Shown: positions 1 to 7,386 of the stretch, piece by piece
Position numbering within the stretch: position 1 is the stretch's first letter
Layout of the letters: each line of letters starts with the position of its first letter
Assembly: GCA_025352845.1 (NCBI GenBank)
Contig: JANXSC010000633.1
Span: 1 to 16,537 of the forward strand
Origin: Opitutaceae bacterium
GTDB taxonomy: Bacteria; Verrucomicrobiota; Verrucomicrobiia; Opitutales; Opitutaceae
Direction of reading: 5' to 3'
DNA length: 16,537 nt
The notes under the pieces: model-generated
The model's database searches: none
Told to the model about the DNA's origin: nothing
What the model saw: only the letters and a program-made list of their open reading frames with translations
Position numbers and translations under genes: made by a program

Positions 1-33
1 CTGAAGCACCGCGCTACGCCCAACCGCCGCCGC

Positions 34-1158
34 TCACTCCGTCACGCGCGCCAAAAACCACTCCAGCGCAAACGTCGTGAGCTGCCCGCCGGGGCCCTGG
101 AGGTTGAACTCGAAGCCGTGCGAGGCCCACGGCATCAGCACGAGCGCGCGAGGCACGCCGTGCTCCGCGAGGCGCGCATCGAGCCGCACGCTGTGGCGAT
201 ACCACGCGAGCGCATCGATGGTGCCGTGGAGCAGGAGCGTCGGCGGCGATTTCGGACCGACGTGCAACAGCGCGCTGGCCGATTCGTAGTTCGCCCGCGC
301 CGACTCCGGCGTGCCGCCGAGAAACTGCCGCATGAGCGCGGGCGACTTCAGGATGTCGTCCTCGCGCGCGTTCTCGTAGCCGAAGATCAGGTCCGACGGC
401 GCGTAAAGCCCGACCACGCCGCGAATCGCCGGATCGCCGGTGGTGTAGCCGACCGCCTCCGCGATTTGCCCGCCGGCGGATCGGCCGAGCAAGATGAGCC
501 GCGTCGCATCGAGGCCGAGTTCGGCGGCGTGCGCCTTCAGGAAGGCAATGGCCGCAAGCACGTCGTCGCGTTGCGCCGGCCACTGGAATTTCGGCGCGAG
601 CCGATACGAAATCGCCGCCACCGCGTAGCCGTGCCGCGCGATCCAGTGGTTGAACGGCGCGAGCTGCGTGCGGTCGCCGCGGTCCCAGCCGCCGCCGTGA
701 ATCGCGACCACGCATGGCGCGTTGGCGCGCTCCGTCGGATAAAAATCGAGCGGCAGCTCGGGCGTGACGTGCAGCGTCTTCACCGTGACCGGTGCCGGAT
801 CGCGTTCGAACAACGCCGCGGGTGAAAACGCCGCGCGTGTCGCCGCGAACGGGCCAAGTTGCGCCGTGAGTTTCGCCGGCAGCTCCCTGCCGATTTTCCA
901 CGCCTGCCAGCTCGGTTTGAGAAACAACCCGCACGCCACCGCCGCGGGCACAAACGTCGCGAACGCCCACAGCCCCGCGCCGCCGCGCGCGAACCACGCC
1001 ACGAGCGCGGTCGCAAGCGCGAGGAGCGCCAGCCAGTGGCCAAACTCGCCCGCGAGCACCGCCAGCCGCCACGGCGACCAGTCGGGCGACATCCTCACGG
1101 TGAGCAGGCTCAGCGTGAGCAAGACGACGGCCAGAAACAGGAAGGCGAAACGGAGCAT
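34..1158 (-). CDS. Membrane-anchored alpha/beta hydrolase (HGGG esterase/lipase type)
   Basis: A 374-residue protein read from the ATG at 1158. An in-frame ATG 12 codons upstream (1194) lies inside a repeat arm and is less likely. Three hydrophobic segments fill the N-terminus (about residues 4-22, 38-57 and 60-80), so the enzyme is probably tied to the inner membrane. The hydrolase domain follows from about 125. It shows the oxyanion-hole motif HGGG (154-157), the nucleophile elbow GRSAG with Ser227, a likely acid Asp315 in HGTID, and His347 in SHGFE, so the catalytic triad appears intact. This pattern belongs to the hormone-sensitive-lipase/BD-FAE side of the superfamily, whose members hydrolyse carboxyl esters, including acyl or feruloyl groups on sugars. 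The real substrate cannot be read from sequence. It is divergent from the rsuA-like gene, and no Shine-Dalgarno sequence is visible. The fold is near certain; the topology is inferred. Confidence 0.9.
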   Translation of the reverse strand: MLRFAFLFLAVVLLTLSLLTVRMSPDWSPWRLAVLAGEFGHWLALLALATALVAWFARGGAGLWAFATFVPAAVACGLFLKPSWQAWKIGRELPAKLTAQLGPFAATRAAFSPAALFERDPAPVTVKTLHVTPELPLDFYPTERANAPCVVAIHGGGWDRGDRTQLAPFNHWIARHGYAVAAISYRLAPKFQWPAQRDDVLAAIAFLKAHAAELGLDATRLILLGRSAGGQIAEAVGYTTGDPAIRGVVGLYAPSDLIFGYENAREDDILKSPALMRQFLGGTPESARANYESASALLHVGPKSPPTLLLHGTIDALAWYRHSVRLDARLAEHGVPRALVLMPWASHGFEFNLQGPGGQLTTFALEWFLARVTE

Positions 1159-1176
1159 ATCGGTATTACGCGCCGC

Positions 1177-1265
1177 ATGGCCGCAAAGAAGCACAAAACT
1201 CGCAAAGAGATTCCCCCGACATCACGCATTTCTCTTTTGCGCCTTCTGCGTCTTTTTGCGGCCAT
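1177..1265. repeat. Imperfect inverted repeat between divergent genes
   Basis: Two arms of about 36 nt (1177-1213 and 1230-1265) are imperfect reverse complements. Each arm begins, reading inward, with ATGGCCGCAAA followed by A-rich GCAAA/GCACAAA units. The arms share the end sequence GGCCGCAAA exactly, with small indels inside. The right arm stops 13 nt before the start codon of the pseudouridine synthase. I recall similar 'ttttgcgccttctgcgt'-like stretches as common intergenic sequence in Verrucomicrobiota and other environmental bacteria, so a dispersed element is likely. No coding function is proposed. Confidence 0.6.
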
Positions 1266-1278
1266 TCGTATTTCACCC

Positions 1279-1992
1279 ATGCGCCGCCTCGACCAACTCC
1301 TCGCCAATCTCGGCTACTGCAGCCGCAGCGAAGCCCGCGACTGGGTCGGCTCCGGGGCTGTGACCGTGCGCGGCGAGGAGGCGGATGACGTTGGCGCACG
1401 CGTCAGCGCGGCCGATGTGCGCATCGACGGCGAACCACTCGATCATCCGGATGGTTTGCTTCTGCTGCTGCACAAACCTCTCGGGCTCGTGTGCTCGCAC
1501 GAACTGCGCGAGGGCCCCAACGTTTACTCGCTGCTGCCGGCCCGCTGGCAGCGGCGGAATCCGCAAGTGACGAGTGTGGGCCGCCTCGACAAGGACACGA
1601 GCGGCCTGATCTTGCTCACGGATCAATCGCCGCTGGTGCACCGGCTCACGTCGCCCAAGCACAAAGTCCCCAAAGTCTATCGCGCGACCGTCGATCGCGA
1701 TCTCGGCGCGGAACTCGTGCCGCTGTTTGCCAGCGGCACACTCGTGCTCGACGCTGAAACCGATCCCTGTGCGCCCGCGGAGCTAAAAATCATCGCGCCC
1801 CGCGAGGCTGAACTCACGCTCATCGAGGGCCGCTACCATCAGGTGCGGCGGATGTTCGCCACGGGTGGCGCGACGGTGCTCACGTTGCAGCGCGAGCGGT
1901 TCGGCCCGCTCGACCTCGGCGATCTTGCGCCGGGCAAGTGGCGCGAGCTGCCGCTGGATTTCTTCACCCGTGCGCCCACGGGCGCGGCCTGA
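1279..1992 (+). CDS. rsuA: 16S rRNA pseudouridine synthase, RsuA family
   Basis: A 237-residue protein. The ATG at 1279 is chosen because MRRLDQLLAN is the usual start of the N-terminal S4 RNA-binding domain (residues 1-50); the open frame continues upstream only through repeat DNA. The synthase domain begins at LLLLHKPLGLVCSH (61-74). The signature GRLDKDTSGL (101-110) carries the catalytic Asp104, and EGRYHQVRRMF (183-193) is the second conserved block. KPxGxVCS and SPKHKVPKVY resemble RsuA (which makes pseudouridine 516 of 16S rRNA) more than RluB/E/F, and length matches the family. RluB-type specificity cannot be fully excluded. It acts in the cytoplasm during small-subunit assembly. It is convergent with the next gene, with only 9 bp between stop codons and no obvious terminator. 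Confidence 0.93.
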   Translation: MRRLDQLLANLGYCSRSEARDWVGSGAVTVRGEEADDVGARVSAADVRIDGEPLDHPDGLLLLLHKPLGLVCSHELREGPNVYSLLPARWQRRNPQVTSVGRLDKDTSGLILLTDQSPLVHRLTSPKHKVPKVYRATVDRDLGAELVPLFASGTLVLDAETDPCAPAELKIIAPREAELTLIEGRYHQVRRMFATGGATVLTLQRERFGPLDLGDLAPGKWRELPLDFFTRAPTGAA

Positions 1993-2001
1993 CCGCCGCG
2001 G

Positions 2002-2739
2002 CTATTTTCCACCCTTCGGCGGCTCGGCGAGCTTCTTGCCGAATTTGTCGACCGCCTTGCCGTTCACCACGAGTTTCCAGCCGTCGCTCGTGCGCCGAAA
2101 CGGCAGGCCCTCCTCCTTGGTCTTCCCGTCGCCCTTTTGCAGGCGCAGGTTCACGAGCGCCTCGTCGCCGGCGTGATTCTCACCGAGCACCTGCATGCCC
2201 TGGCTGTCGCCTTCGCGCGCCATCAGGAGGGCGATGAGTTTCTCCGGCGTGTCGTAGGTCGCCCGCGCCGCCGGGGACAGGCGCGCCAGCATCGCCTCCG
2301 CCTTTTCTCGCGCCGCCGGATCGAGGTAGATGGATTTGGCCAGGGTCTCCCAGTCGCCGCCATCCGTTGCCCACAGGAAAGTCTCGGCGGCGGCGGCCGG
2401 CGTGCCCGTGCCCGCATTCTTCCACGCCTTCGCGGGGATCAGGTTCAGGGGCTCCGCCGCTGCGAGCTTCGACGCCGCTCCCGCCCGAACGACCAGTTCG
2501 AGCCGCGCCCTGAGCTGATCGACATCCGCGCGCAACCGCGCGAGTTCCGCGGGGCTAACCCCGGACACGACGATGCGTTGCGACGAGACCGAAGGAGGCC
2601 CGCCGGCCGGCGTCTCGCCGCGCAAACCCGCCAGCTCGCTCCGCAGTTCGGAATTGATCCGCCACTGCACCACCACCGCCAGCGACCCAGCCACAAACAA
2701 CGCGATCACCAAGCCGAGGGTCAACCGGTTCGTCGTCAC
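2002..2739 (-). CDS. Single-pass membrane protein with coiled coil, unknown function
   Basis: A 245-residue protein if it starts at the GTG at 2739. An ATG at 2805 would add 22 residues (MGNTCRC...) that look unlike a natural N-terminus and would place a TTGACA box inside the gene. Visible parts: one transmembrane segment at about residues 7-25, a charged, leucine-rich stretch at 26-40, a second likely coiled coil at 63-84 (SPAELARLRADVDQLRARL), then an alpha-helical plus beta C-terminal domain at about 105-245 containing TPEKLIALLMA and GWKLVVNGKAVDKFGKK. The C-terminal part looks like a small NTF2-like fold, but this is only an impression. Comparable proteins occur in Opitutaceae without a known role. 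It is convergent with rsuA and divergent from yhbY. I cannot assign a function. Confidence 0.75.
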   Translation of the reverse strand: MTTNRLTLGLVIALFVAGSLAVVVQWRINSELRSELAGLRGETPAGGPPSVSSQRIVVSGVSPAELARLRADVDQLRARLELVVRAGAASKLAAAEPLNLIPAKAWKNAGTGTPAAAAETFLWATDGGDWETLAKSIYLDPAAREKAEAMLARLSPAARATYDTPEKLIALLMAREGDSQGMQVLGENHAGDEALVNLRLQKGDGKTKEEGLPFRRTSDGWKLVVNGKAVDKFGKKLAEPPKGGK

Positions 2740-2745
2740 GCCCGC

Positions 2746-2774
2746 AACATCCGCGCCGGATCGCGAAGTGTCAA
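2746..2774 (-). promoter_or_regulatory. Candidate promoter for the coiled-coil membrane protein
   Basis: On the minus strand a perfect -35 box TTGACA (2774-2769) is followed by a 17-nt spacer and a weak -10 box GATGTT (2751-2746) that keeps the conserved A2 and T6. A transcript starting about 7 nt further on would begin at or beside the GTG at 2739, giving a leaderless message. The perfect -35 and spacing are seen directly; activity is inferred. Confidence 0.4.
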
Positions 2775-2839
2775 CGCACGGGCGGCAGCGGCAGGTGTTT
2801 CCCATGGCCGGATCTTCGCGCGATTATTGTCTGTCGCTT

Positions 2840-2866
2840 ATCCGCGCCATCCGCGTAATCCGCAGT
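2840..2866. repeat. Three tandem 9-nt units upstream of yhbY
   Basis: ATCCGCGCC, ATCCGCGTA and ATCCGCAGT lie head to tail and end 6 nt before the yhbY start codon. Similar 'atccgcgtcatccgcg' strings are, to my knowledge, frequent between genes in several environmental phyla, so this may be part of a dispersed family. No Shine-Dalgarno sequence is visible here. Confidence 0.45.
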
Positions 2867-2872
2867 GCCACC

Positions 2873-3193
2873 ATGTATGACTTTCCTCTCACGGGCGCGC
2901 AGCGCTCCCACCTCCGCAGCCTCGGCCAGAAATTCGACGCGGGCCTGAAGATCGGACGCGCCGGGCTCACGCCGGAATTTTTCGCCGAGCTCCAAAAGCT
3001 CCTGCGCGCGCGCGAGCTCGTGAAGCTGCGTTTCCTCGGCGCGGACCGCGACGAACGCGCCGCCCTCTGCGAAAAAATCGCCGATGAGGGCCGCTGCGTG
3101 TGTGTCGGCGCCGTCGGGCACACGGCCCTCTTTTACCGGCAGCATCCGGAGCCGAAGGCCCGCACGGTCGTCCTGCCGGGCTCGCACGATTGA
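2873..3193 (+). CDS. yhbY: YhbY-type ribosome assembly RNA-binding protein (CRM domain)
   Basis: A 106-residue protein that is almost entirely one CRS1/YhbY (CRM) domain. It starts MYDFPLTGAQRSHLRSLGQK, as YhbY proteins do (L-x-Q-R-x-L-R-x-L). IGRAGLTPEF (27-36) is the family's GxxG-containing RNA-binding loop, KLRFLG (51-56) is a core beta strand, and VGHTALFYRQ (81-90) corresponds to the usual G-x-x-x-x-LYR end. YhbY binds pre-50S particles and assists ribosome assembly in the cytoplasm. The ATG at 2873 is chosen because it gives the family's length; the frame upstream is repeat DNA. It is convergent with the AsmA-like gene (15 bp between stops). Family assignment is strong. Confidence 0.93.
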   Translation: MYDFPLTGAQRSHLRSLGQKFDAGLKIGRAGLTPEFFAELQKLLRARELVKLRFLGADRDERAALCEKIADEGRCVCVGAVGHTALFYRQHPEPKARTVVLPGSHD

Positions 3194-3208
3194 GCCCCGG
3201 TGCGGCGA

Positions 3209-6200
3209 TCACGGCTTCTTGGGTTTCGCTGGCGGCGGCGGGTCGAAGTCGAACTCGTTGCGTTGGCCGATCGCGCGGATGAGTTTGTTGCTGTCCTTCA
3301 AAAATATCTTCGGCGCCGCACGCGTCCCGATGACATCGAAACCGACGCCAAAATATTCGCCGTCCACCTTGAGCGCCTCGTCCGCCAGACCGTAGCTCGC
3401 AGATTTCACCTTCAGGTTGTTGATCAGGCCCGACCCGGTGAGCGAAATATCGGTGACGCCCACCGTCGTGCGACTGAGCGTCAGCCGCCCAATGGAAAAG
3501 TCCTCGATCAACGGTGAGTTTCCGAGAGTTTTGCCAGACTTCAGCGCGAGCAACTGCAGCACGTAGGGCGGACGGACGAGTGTGGCTCGCGTGAGTTGCA
3601 GGCGACCGTGCAACCACTCGGGTTCGCTCCGCCGCATGTCCGCCTCAATCGTGACGCCGCCCCCTGACACGACGGTAGGCACTTTCATGAGTTGGGCGAC
3701 GAGCGAGCCAAACTGACCGGGGGCGGGAGGAGTCGCGCTCCAAGGCGCCGTGAGCGTCCGCAACCAGCCGGAGGCGTCGGCGATGTTGAGCTTGAAAGTC
3801 TGATGGGCCGCAGGTCCGCCGAGTTCGGCGCGCAGCGCATCGTCGGCTCCCGAGACGGCTGAAAGCGTGAGGGATGCCGGCCAGTTTTTATCAAGCTCGG
3901 TGTGCAGCTCGAATTTGCGCGCGTTCTGGCCGGGGCCGAACTCGATTTCCCCAACACTGACGTCGATCTTCATCGTGGCGGGCGCGGAGGATCCCACGGG
4001 TGACACCGCCGTCGAACCCGGAGCGACGGGCCGTGCGGCCAGCGCATCGGCCGCAGCGAGCCCCGCGCGCAGCAGGGGAACGAGATTGAGATACGGACCG
4101 GAGAGGGAAATTTCGCGACGACTGGCGCTGGGTTGTTTGAAACTGGCTTGAAGCCGTGTGCGCCCGTGTTCGTAAGCCGTGACCTCGATAGAATCCGGCT
4201 GGTGGTCGCCGACGGTCAGCGTGGCGCGGCCCGCGAGATGCACCGGGGCGCCCAGCCACGCCGAGGCGTCGAGCGAGAAACTCACCTTGGTTGCAACGTC
4301 CTTGGCAAGGGGCTGCGCCACGCGGGCAGTGACAGTCAGCGTGTCAGGCGTGGCGCTGGGGAAGCCGGGCAGTTGTAGCTTCGCCTTGGTGAAATCAAGG
4401 GCGACGCGCGCCTCGACCGCCGCGACATCGAACGGCGCTTGCGCCGAAACCTCGCCGGCCACGGTGCCGGTCAGCATCTCCGGCGGCGCGAATTTCCAGA
4501 TTGTGTTGGCCACGCCCAAATCGGTTTCAAATTTTGCCGTAAGGCTGGCCGCCGGCACCGGCAGATTGAGCGCGCTCACCTGCACGCGCACTGCCGGGAG
4601 TCGCGCGCCGGGCAAGGTGACATCCTGCAATTCCACCGTGGCCTGCGGATAATCGAGCGCCGCGTTGATGCCCACGATGGCAACCGGACCGGGCACGGCG
4701 TCCGTCACCGCCTCAATCTTCGCGAGCCGGGCGATGCCCTTGAGTTGAGAAATACTAAGCGCGGGCTGCGCCGCCGGATCGAATTTCACGCGCCAGTCGA
4801 ACTGCGCGCCAAGAAAATCGCCGCTGCGCAAGGTCGTCTCGACGGTGCGACGCAGCTCCGGCTGCTGGCTCGCCGGCCACAGTGCGAGCAGCGGCCGCAG
4901 CGCAAAGGCCGCCACCTCCAGTCGTCCCGTGGCGATGTAAGGCGGATCGATCGTCGTCACGACATCGCTCACATCAACGCGCAACCCGCCCGCTTCGAGG
5001 CGCAGCGCCTTCACCTCGGCGCGCGCGCGCTTGGGATCGTAGGCGGCATCGAGCGCGAGTCCCTTGAACGGCAAATCGAGATCGCCAAGCGCGGGCGGAG
5101 TCTTCACGTGGCCAGAGCCGGCGCGGATCTGAATCGCGGCCGCGGCGAGTTCACCCTGGACAGTGGCGCGAGCGGTTGCGTGCAGCGAAACCGGAAAATC
5201 GAAAGCGGCGGTCGTGAGCCCCTCCGGCAGGACAACGCCGAGTTGCGGCGGCCGAAATTCCGCCAGATCCACCGACGCCTCGATTGGCGATCCGGCATCG
5301 GGCAGCGTGAGTTGCGCGGTTACCCCAAGATTCGCGGCGTGGAGCCGCAGTTGCGCGGCCACCTTCGCGGTGAGCGACGCCGGCTGCCAGCCTCCAGCTG
5401 CAAGCGCCGTCGCCTTGGCGTCGAAGCGCACGCTCATGCGATTGAGTGCGATTTCGCGCGGTGGGAGATTGAGCGTCGTCAGCGGTTTCCACGCGTCCGG
5501 CGGCAACCACAGCGCGAGAAATTCTCCCGAAAGGCCGGTGGTGCGCAGTTCACCCTGCGTGGTGATCTGCTTGGGCGAATATTCGGCCCGGGCGTCGACG
5601 AGTTCGACGCCGGCACCGTTGGCGAGTCCCAGCCGCGCCTCCGGAATGCGCCACGCCCGATCGAATTGCTCGCTCTCGATCCGCACTTCGAGCTGGCGCA
5701 CGTCCAGCGGCGGCATTCCCGGTTGCAGCGGCTTGAGGGTGCCGGCACCGCCCGTGAGCGTGATGCGCGCCGAGCGTGGCTCTCCGATCGACGAGAGCAG
5801 AGCCTGCGCGGAAAACGCCAGCGGCAAATCGACAACCTCCGCCGGCGTGCCGGCGATCAACGCGGCGGGCCAGCGGCCCGGCACAAACGCCGGCAACGAA
5901 AGGTCGAGCGCGATGTTGTCCGTGCCCGGCGCCTGCCGGGCGTTCCATGCCGCCGCGAACGGTTCGCGCCCCAGGGAAAGCTCCACGCGACCCTCGGCCT
6001 GCAAGATCTTCGAGGACCACACTCCCGCCGTGCTTCGCTCCAACTCGGCGTTGCCGCGGGTGGTGAAGCGATCCAGCGCGACGAGGTCGATCGCGTCGTC
6101 GGATAGCGGCACACGGGCGCGCTGTGCGGCGGGCAGCAGCGGGCGCACCGCCGCGCCCTTGAGTCCGCTCATCTCCAGCTGCCAGCGAGCCTGAATCCGA

Positions 6201-7240
6201 TCGCCGAGGGTCGCCTCAAATTCCGTGACGTTCACATCGAGTGCACCTATGCGCACGCGGCCGGTTTCAAGCACGAGCCGTTGCGCGCGGAGATCGGCCC
6301 GGCCGCGCAATTTGATCTGTTCGAGGTGGAGTTTGCCGGCGAGCACATCGCCGGGCAGCGTGAGATCGCCGTCGAATATACTGAGGCCACCGGCGATGTC
6401 GTCGAGCCGGAGCGCCGCGAGATCGTAGTGACCCGCGAGATCGAGCGCGACGGTGCCTTGCAGCGGCAATGGCGGCGCCCCGGGCACCACGGGCAGATCG
6501 GCGGTGGCAAACGCGGGCAGCGCGATCGTGAACTCTCCGCGATTCGTCCGTGGATCGAGCGAAGCGCGGGCCGTCAGCCGCGGCGAGGTCGGACCAGCCG
6601 TGAGCGGAAGTGAAAGATCGAGTGCCAGCGCACCGTCGGCCGAGCGGGCGAGCGTCGTTTCAATCCGGCCAAAGGGCAGCCGGGTTTCACCCGCGCCATT
6701 GCGCAGCTGAACCGTGACGCCCTCCAACACGAGCTTGGTCGCTCCGCCCGGCGCGGGCAGCACGGGGGCGAGCGGCCCGAGATCAGGAGTGGCCGCGGGA
6801 GCCGCGGCTTCCGGTTTCGCCGCCGGCGGCGCGACGAGTGCGAGCGCCCCAGTGGGAGTCTGATCGAGCGTCACGTGCGGATCGCTCAGCGTGATTTGCG
6901 ACGGGGCGAACCGGCGGTGCCACAGCCCGGCCTTGGGCACCTCGATGACGAGTCCGCGCCACGTCGCCAGCGGCCGGCCGCGCGCGGCGGCGTTGAGGCC
7001 GAGCACCTCGACCGCGAGCGCCGAATCGCCCCAGCGCCACCGGAAGGTCGCCGCTTCCAGCCCCACCTGCAGCGGGCCCTCCGCCGACAGCGTGCGTGAA
7101 AGCGCGAGCCGCGCCGCCCAACCCAGCGGCACGGGGAAAAACAAAACCCACCCGACAAGCACGACGCTCCCCACCGCCGCGATCCATGCGATCCAACGCC
7201 CAACGCGCCGCCAGCGTGATTTTTTTGTCGTCCGGGTCAC
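3209..7240 (-). CDS. Very large AsmA/TamB-like envelope protein
   Basis: A 1343-residue protein from a GTG start at 7240 (GTG ACC CGG ACG). The N-terminus is basic (TKKSRWRRVGRW), then has one transmembrane segment (about 15-35), then an AsmA-like opening in which short beta strands repeat (LALSRTLSAEGPLQVGLEAATFRW). A Pro/Ala-rich linker lies at about 137-165. The rest is a long series of amphipathic beta strands with few Cys, the pattern of repeating beta-groove proteins. Near the C-terminus, IEDFSIGRLTLSRTTVGVTD and the segment LTGSGLINNLKVKSASYGL resemble the closing part of AsmA-like C-terminal domains. Members are inner-membrane anchored, extend into the periplasm, and several are implicated in phospholipid transport to the outer membrane. 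That role is inferred here. It lies downstream of a probable outer-membrane barrel on the same strand, 146 bp away, across a large hairpin. No internal stop or frameshift is seen. Confidence 0.85.
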   Translation of the reverse strand: MTRTTKKSRWRRVGRWIAWIAAVGSVVLVGWVLFFPVPLGWAARLALSRTLSAEGPLQVGLEAATFRWRWGDSALAVEVLGLNAAARGRPLATWRGLVIEVPKAGLWHRRFAPSQITLSDPHVTLDQTPTGALALVAPPAAKPEAAAPAATPDLGPLAPVLPAPGGATKLVLEGVTVQLRNGAGETRLPFGRIETTLARSADGALALDLSLPLTAGPTSPRLTARASLDPRTNRGEFTIALPAFATADLPVVPGAPPLPLQGTVALDLAGHYDLAALRLDDIAGGLSIFDGDLTLPGDVLAGKLHLEQIKLRGRADLRAQRLVLETGRVRIGALDVNVTEFEATLGDRIQARWQLEMSGLKGAAVRPLLPAAQRARVPLSDDAIDLVALDRFTTRGNAELERSTAGVWSSKILQAEGRVELSLGREPFAAAWNARQAPGTDNIALDLSLPAFVPGRWPAALIAGTPAEVVDLPLAFSAQALLSSIGEPRSARITLTGGAGTLKPLQPGMPPLDVRQLEVRIESEQFDRAWRIPEARLGLANGAGVELVDARAEYSPKQITTQGELRTTGLSGEFLALWLPPDAWKPLTTLNLPPREIALNRMSVRFDAKATALAAGGWQPASLTAKVAAQLRLHAANLGVTAQLTLPDAGSPIEASVDLAEFRPPQLGVVLPEGLTTAAFDFPVSLHATARATVQGELAAAAIQIRAGSGHVKTPPALGDLDLPFKGLALDAAYDPKRARAEVKALRLEAGGLRVDVSDVVTTIDPPYIATGRLEVAAFALRPLLALWPASQQPELRRTVETTLRSGDFLGAQFDWRVKFDPAAQPALSISQLKGIARLAKIEAVTDAVPGPVAIVGINAALDYPQATVELQDVTLPGARLPAVRVQVSALNLPVPAASLTAKFETDLGVANTIWKFAPPEMLTGTVAGEVSAQAPFDVAAVEARVALDFTKAKLQLPGFPSATPDTLTVTARVAQPLAKDVATKVSFSLDASAWLGAPVHLAGRATLTVGDHQPDSIEVTAYEHGRTRLQASFKQPSASRREISLSGPYLNLVPLLRAGLAAADALAARPVAPGSTAVSPVGSSAPATMKIDVSVGEIEFGPGQNARKFELHTELDKNWPASLTLSAVSGADDALRAELGGPAAHQTFKLNIADASGWLRTLTAPWSATPPAPGQFGSLVAQLMKVPTVVSGGGVTIEADMRRSEPEWLHGRLQLTRATLVRPPYVLQLLALKSGKTLGNSPLIEDFSIGRLTLSRTTVGVTDISLTGSGLINNLKVKSASYGLADEALKVDGEYFGVGFDVIGTRAAPKIFLKDSNKLIRAIGQRNEFDFDPPPPAKPKKP

Positions 7241-7263
7241 AGGGGCAAAAAACTCTGCGCCCG

Positions 7264-7335
7264 GGTGGCTGAAATCGTGAGATTTTGGCCGGGAGCGTGA
7301 TTCACACGGGCCAAAATCTCACGATTTCGGCTACC
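7264..7335. repeat. 27-bp inverted repeat / long hairpin
   Basis: Arms 7264-7290 and 7309-7335 pair over 27 positions with only two G.T wobbles; the 18-nt centre contains a smaller palindrome GTGATTCAC. The core arm is GAAATCGTGAGATTTTGGCC. It fills the gap between the barrel gene (stop at 7387) and the AsmA-like gene (start at 7240). Read leftward, a T6 run comes about 11 nt after the stem, too far for a textbook intrinsic terminator, so it could be a weak terminator, an mRNA-processing hairpin or a dispersed palindromic element. Confidence 0.85.
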
Positions 7336-7386
7336 ACGCGGTCGGGGACTTTCCGGCGCAGCGATTTTTGGGTTCCGTTCAGCTGC

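Noticed and set aside
1..33. Possible gene end at the left edge
   Set aside because: Only 33 bp are present and no coding signal can be supported.
859..1278. N-terminal extension of the pseudouridine synthase
   Set aside because: The open frame upstream of 1279 crosses the divergent hydrolase gene and the inverted repeat; the S4 domain starts exactly at 1279.
1993..2001. Terminator between convergent rsuA and the coiled-coil gene
   Set aside because: Only 9 bp separate the stops, and no stem followed by a T-run is visible on either strand.
4439..6106. 555-codon plus-strand frame inside the AsmA-like gene
   Set aside because: It is an Arg-rich shadow of the minus-strand gene, which has proper beta-strand periodicity throughout.
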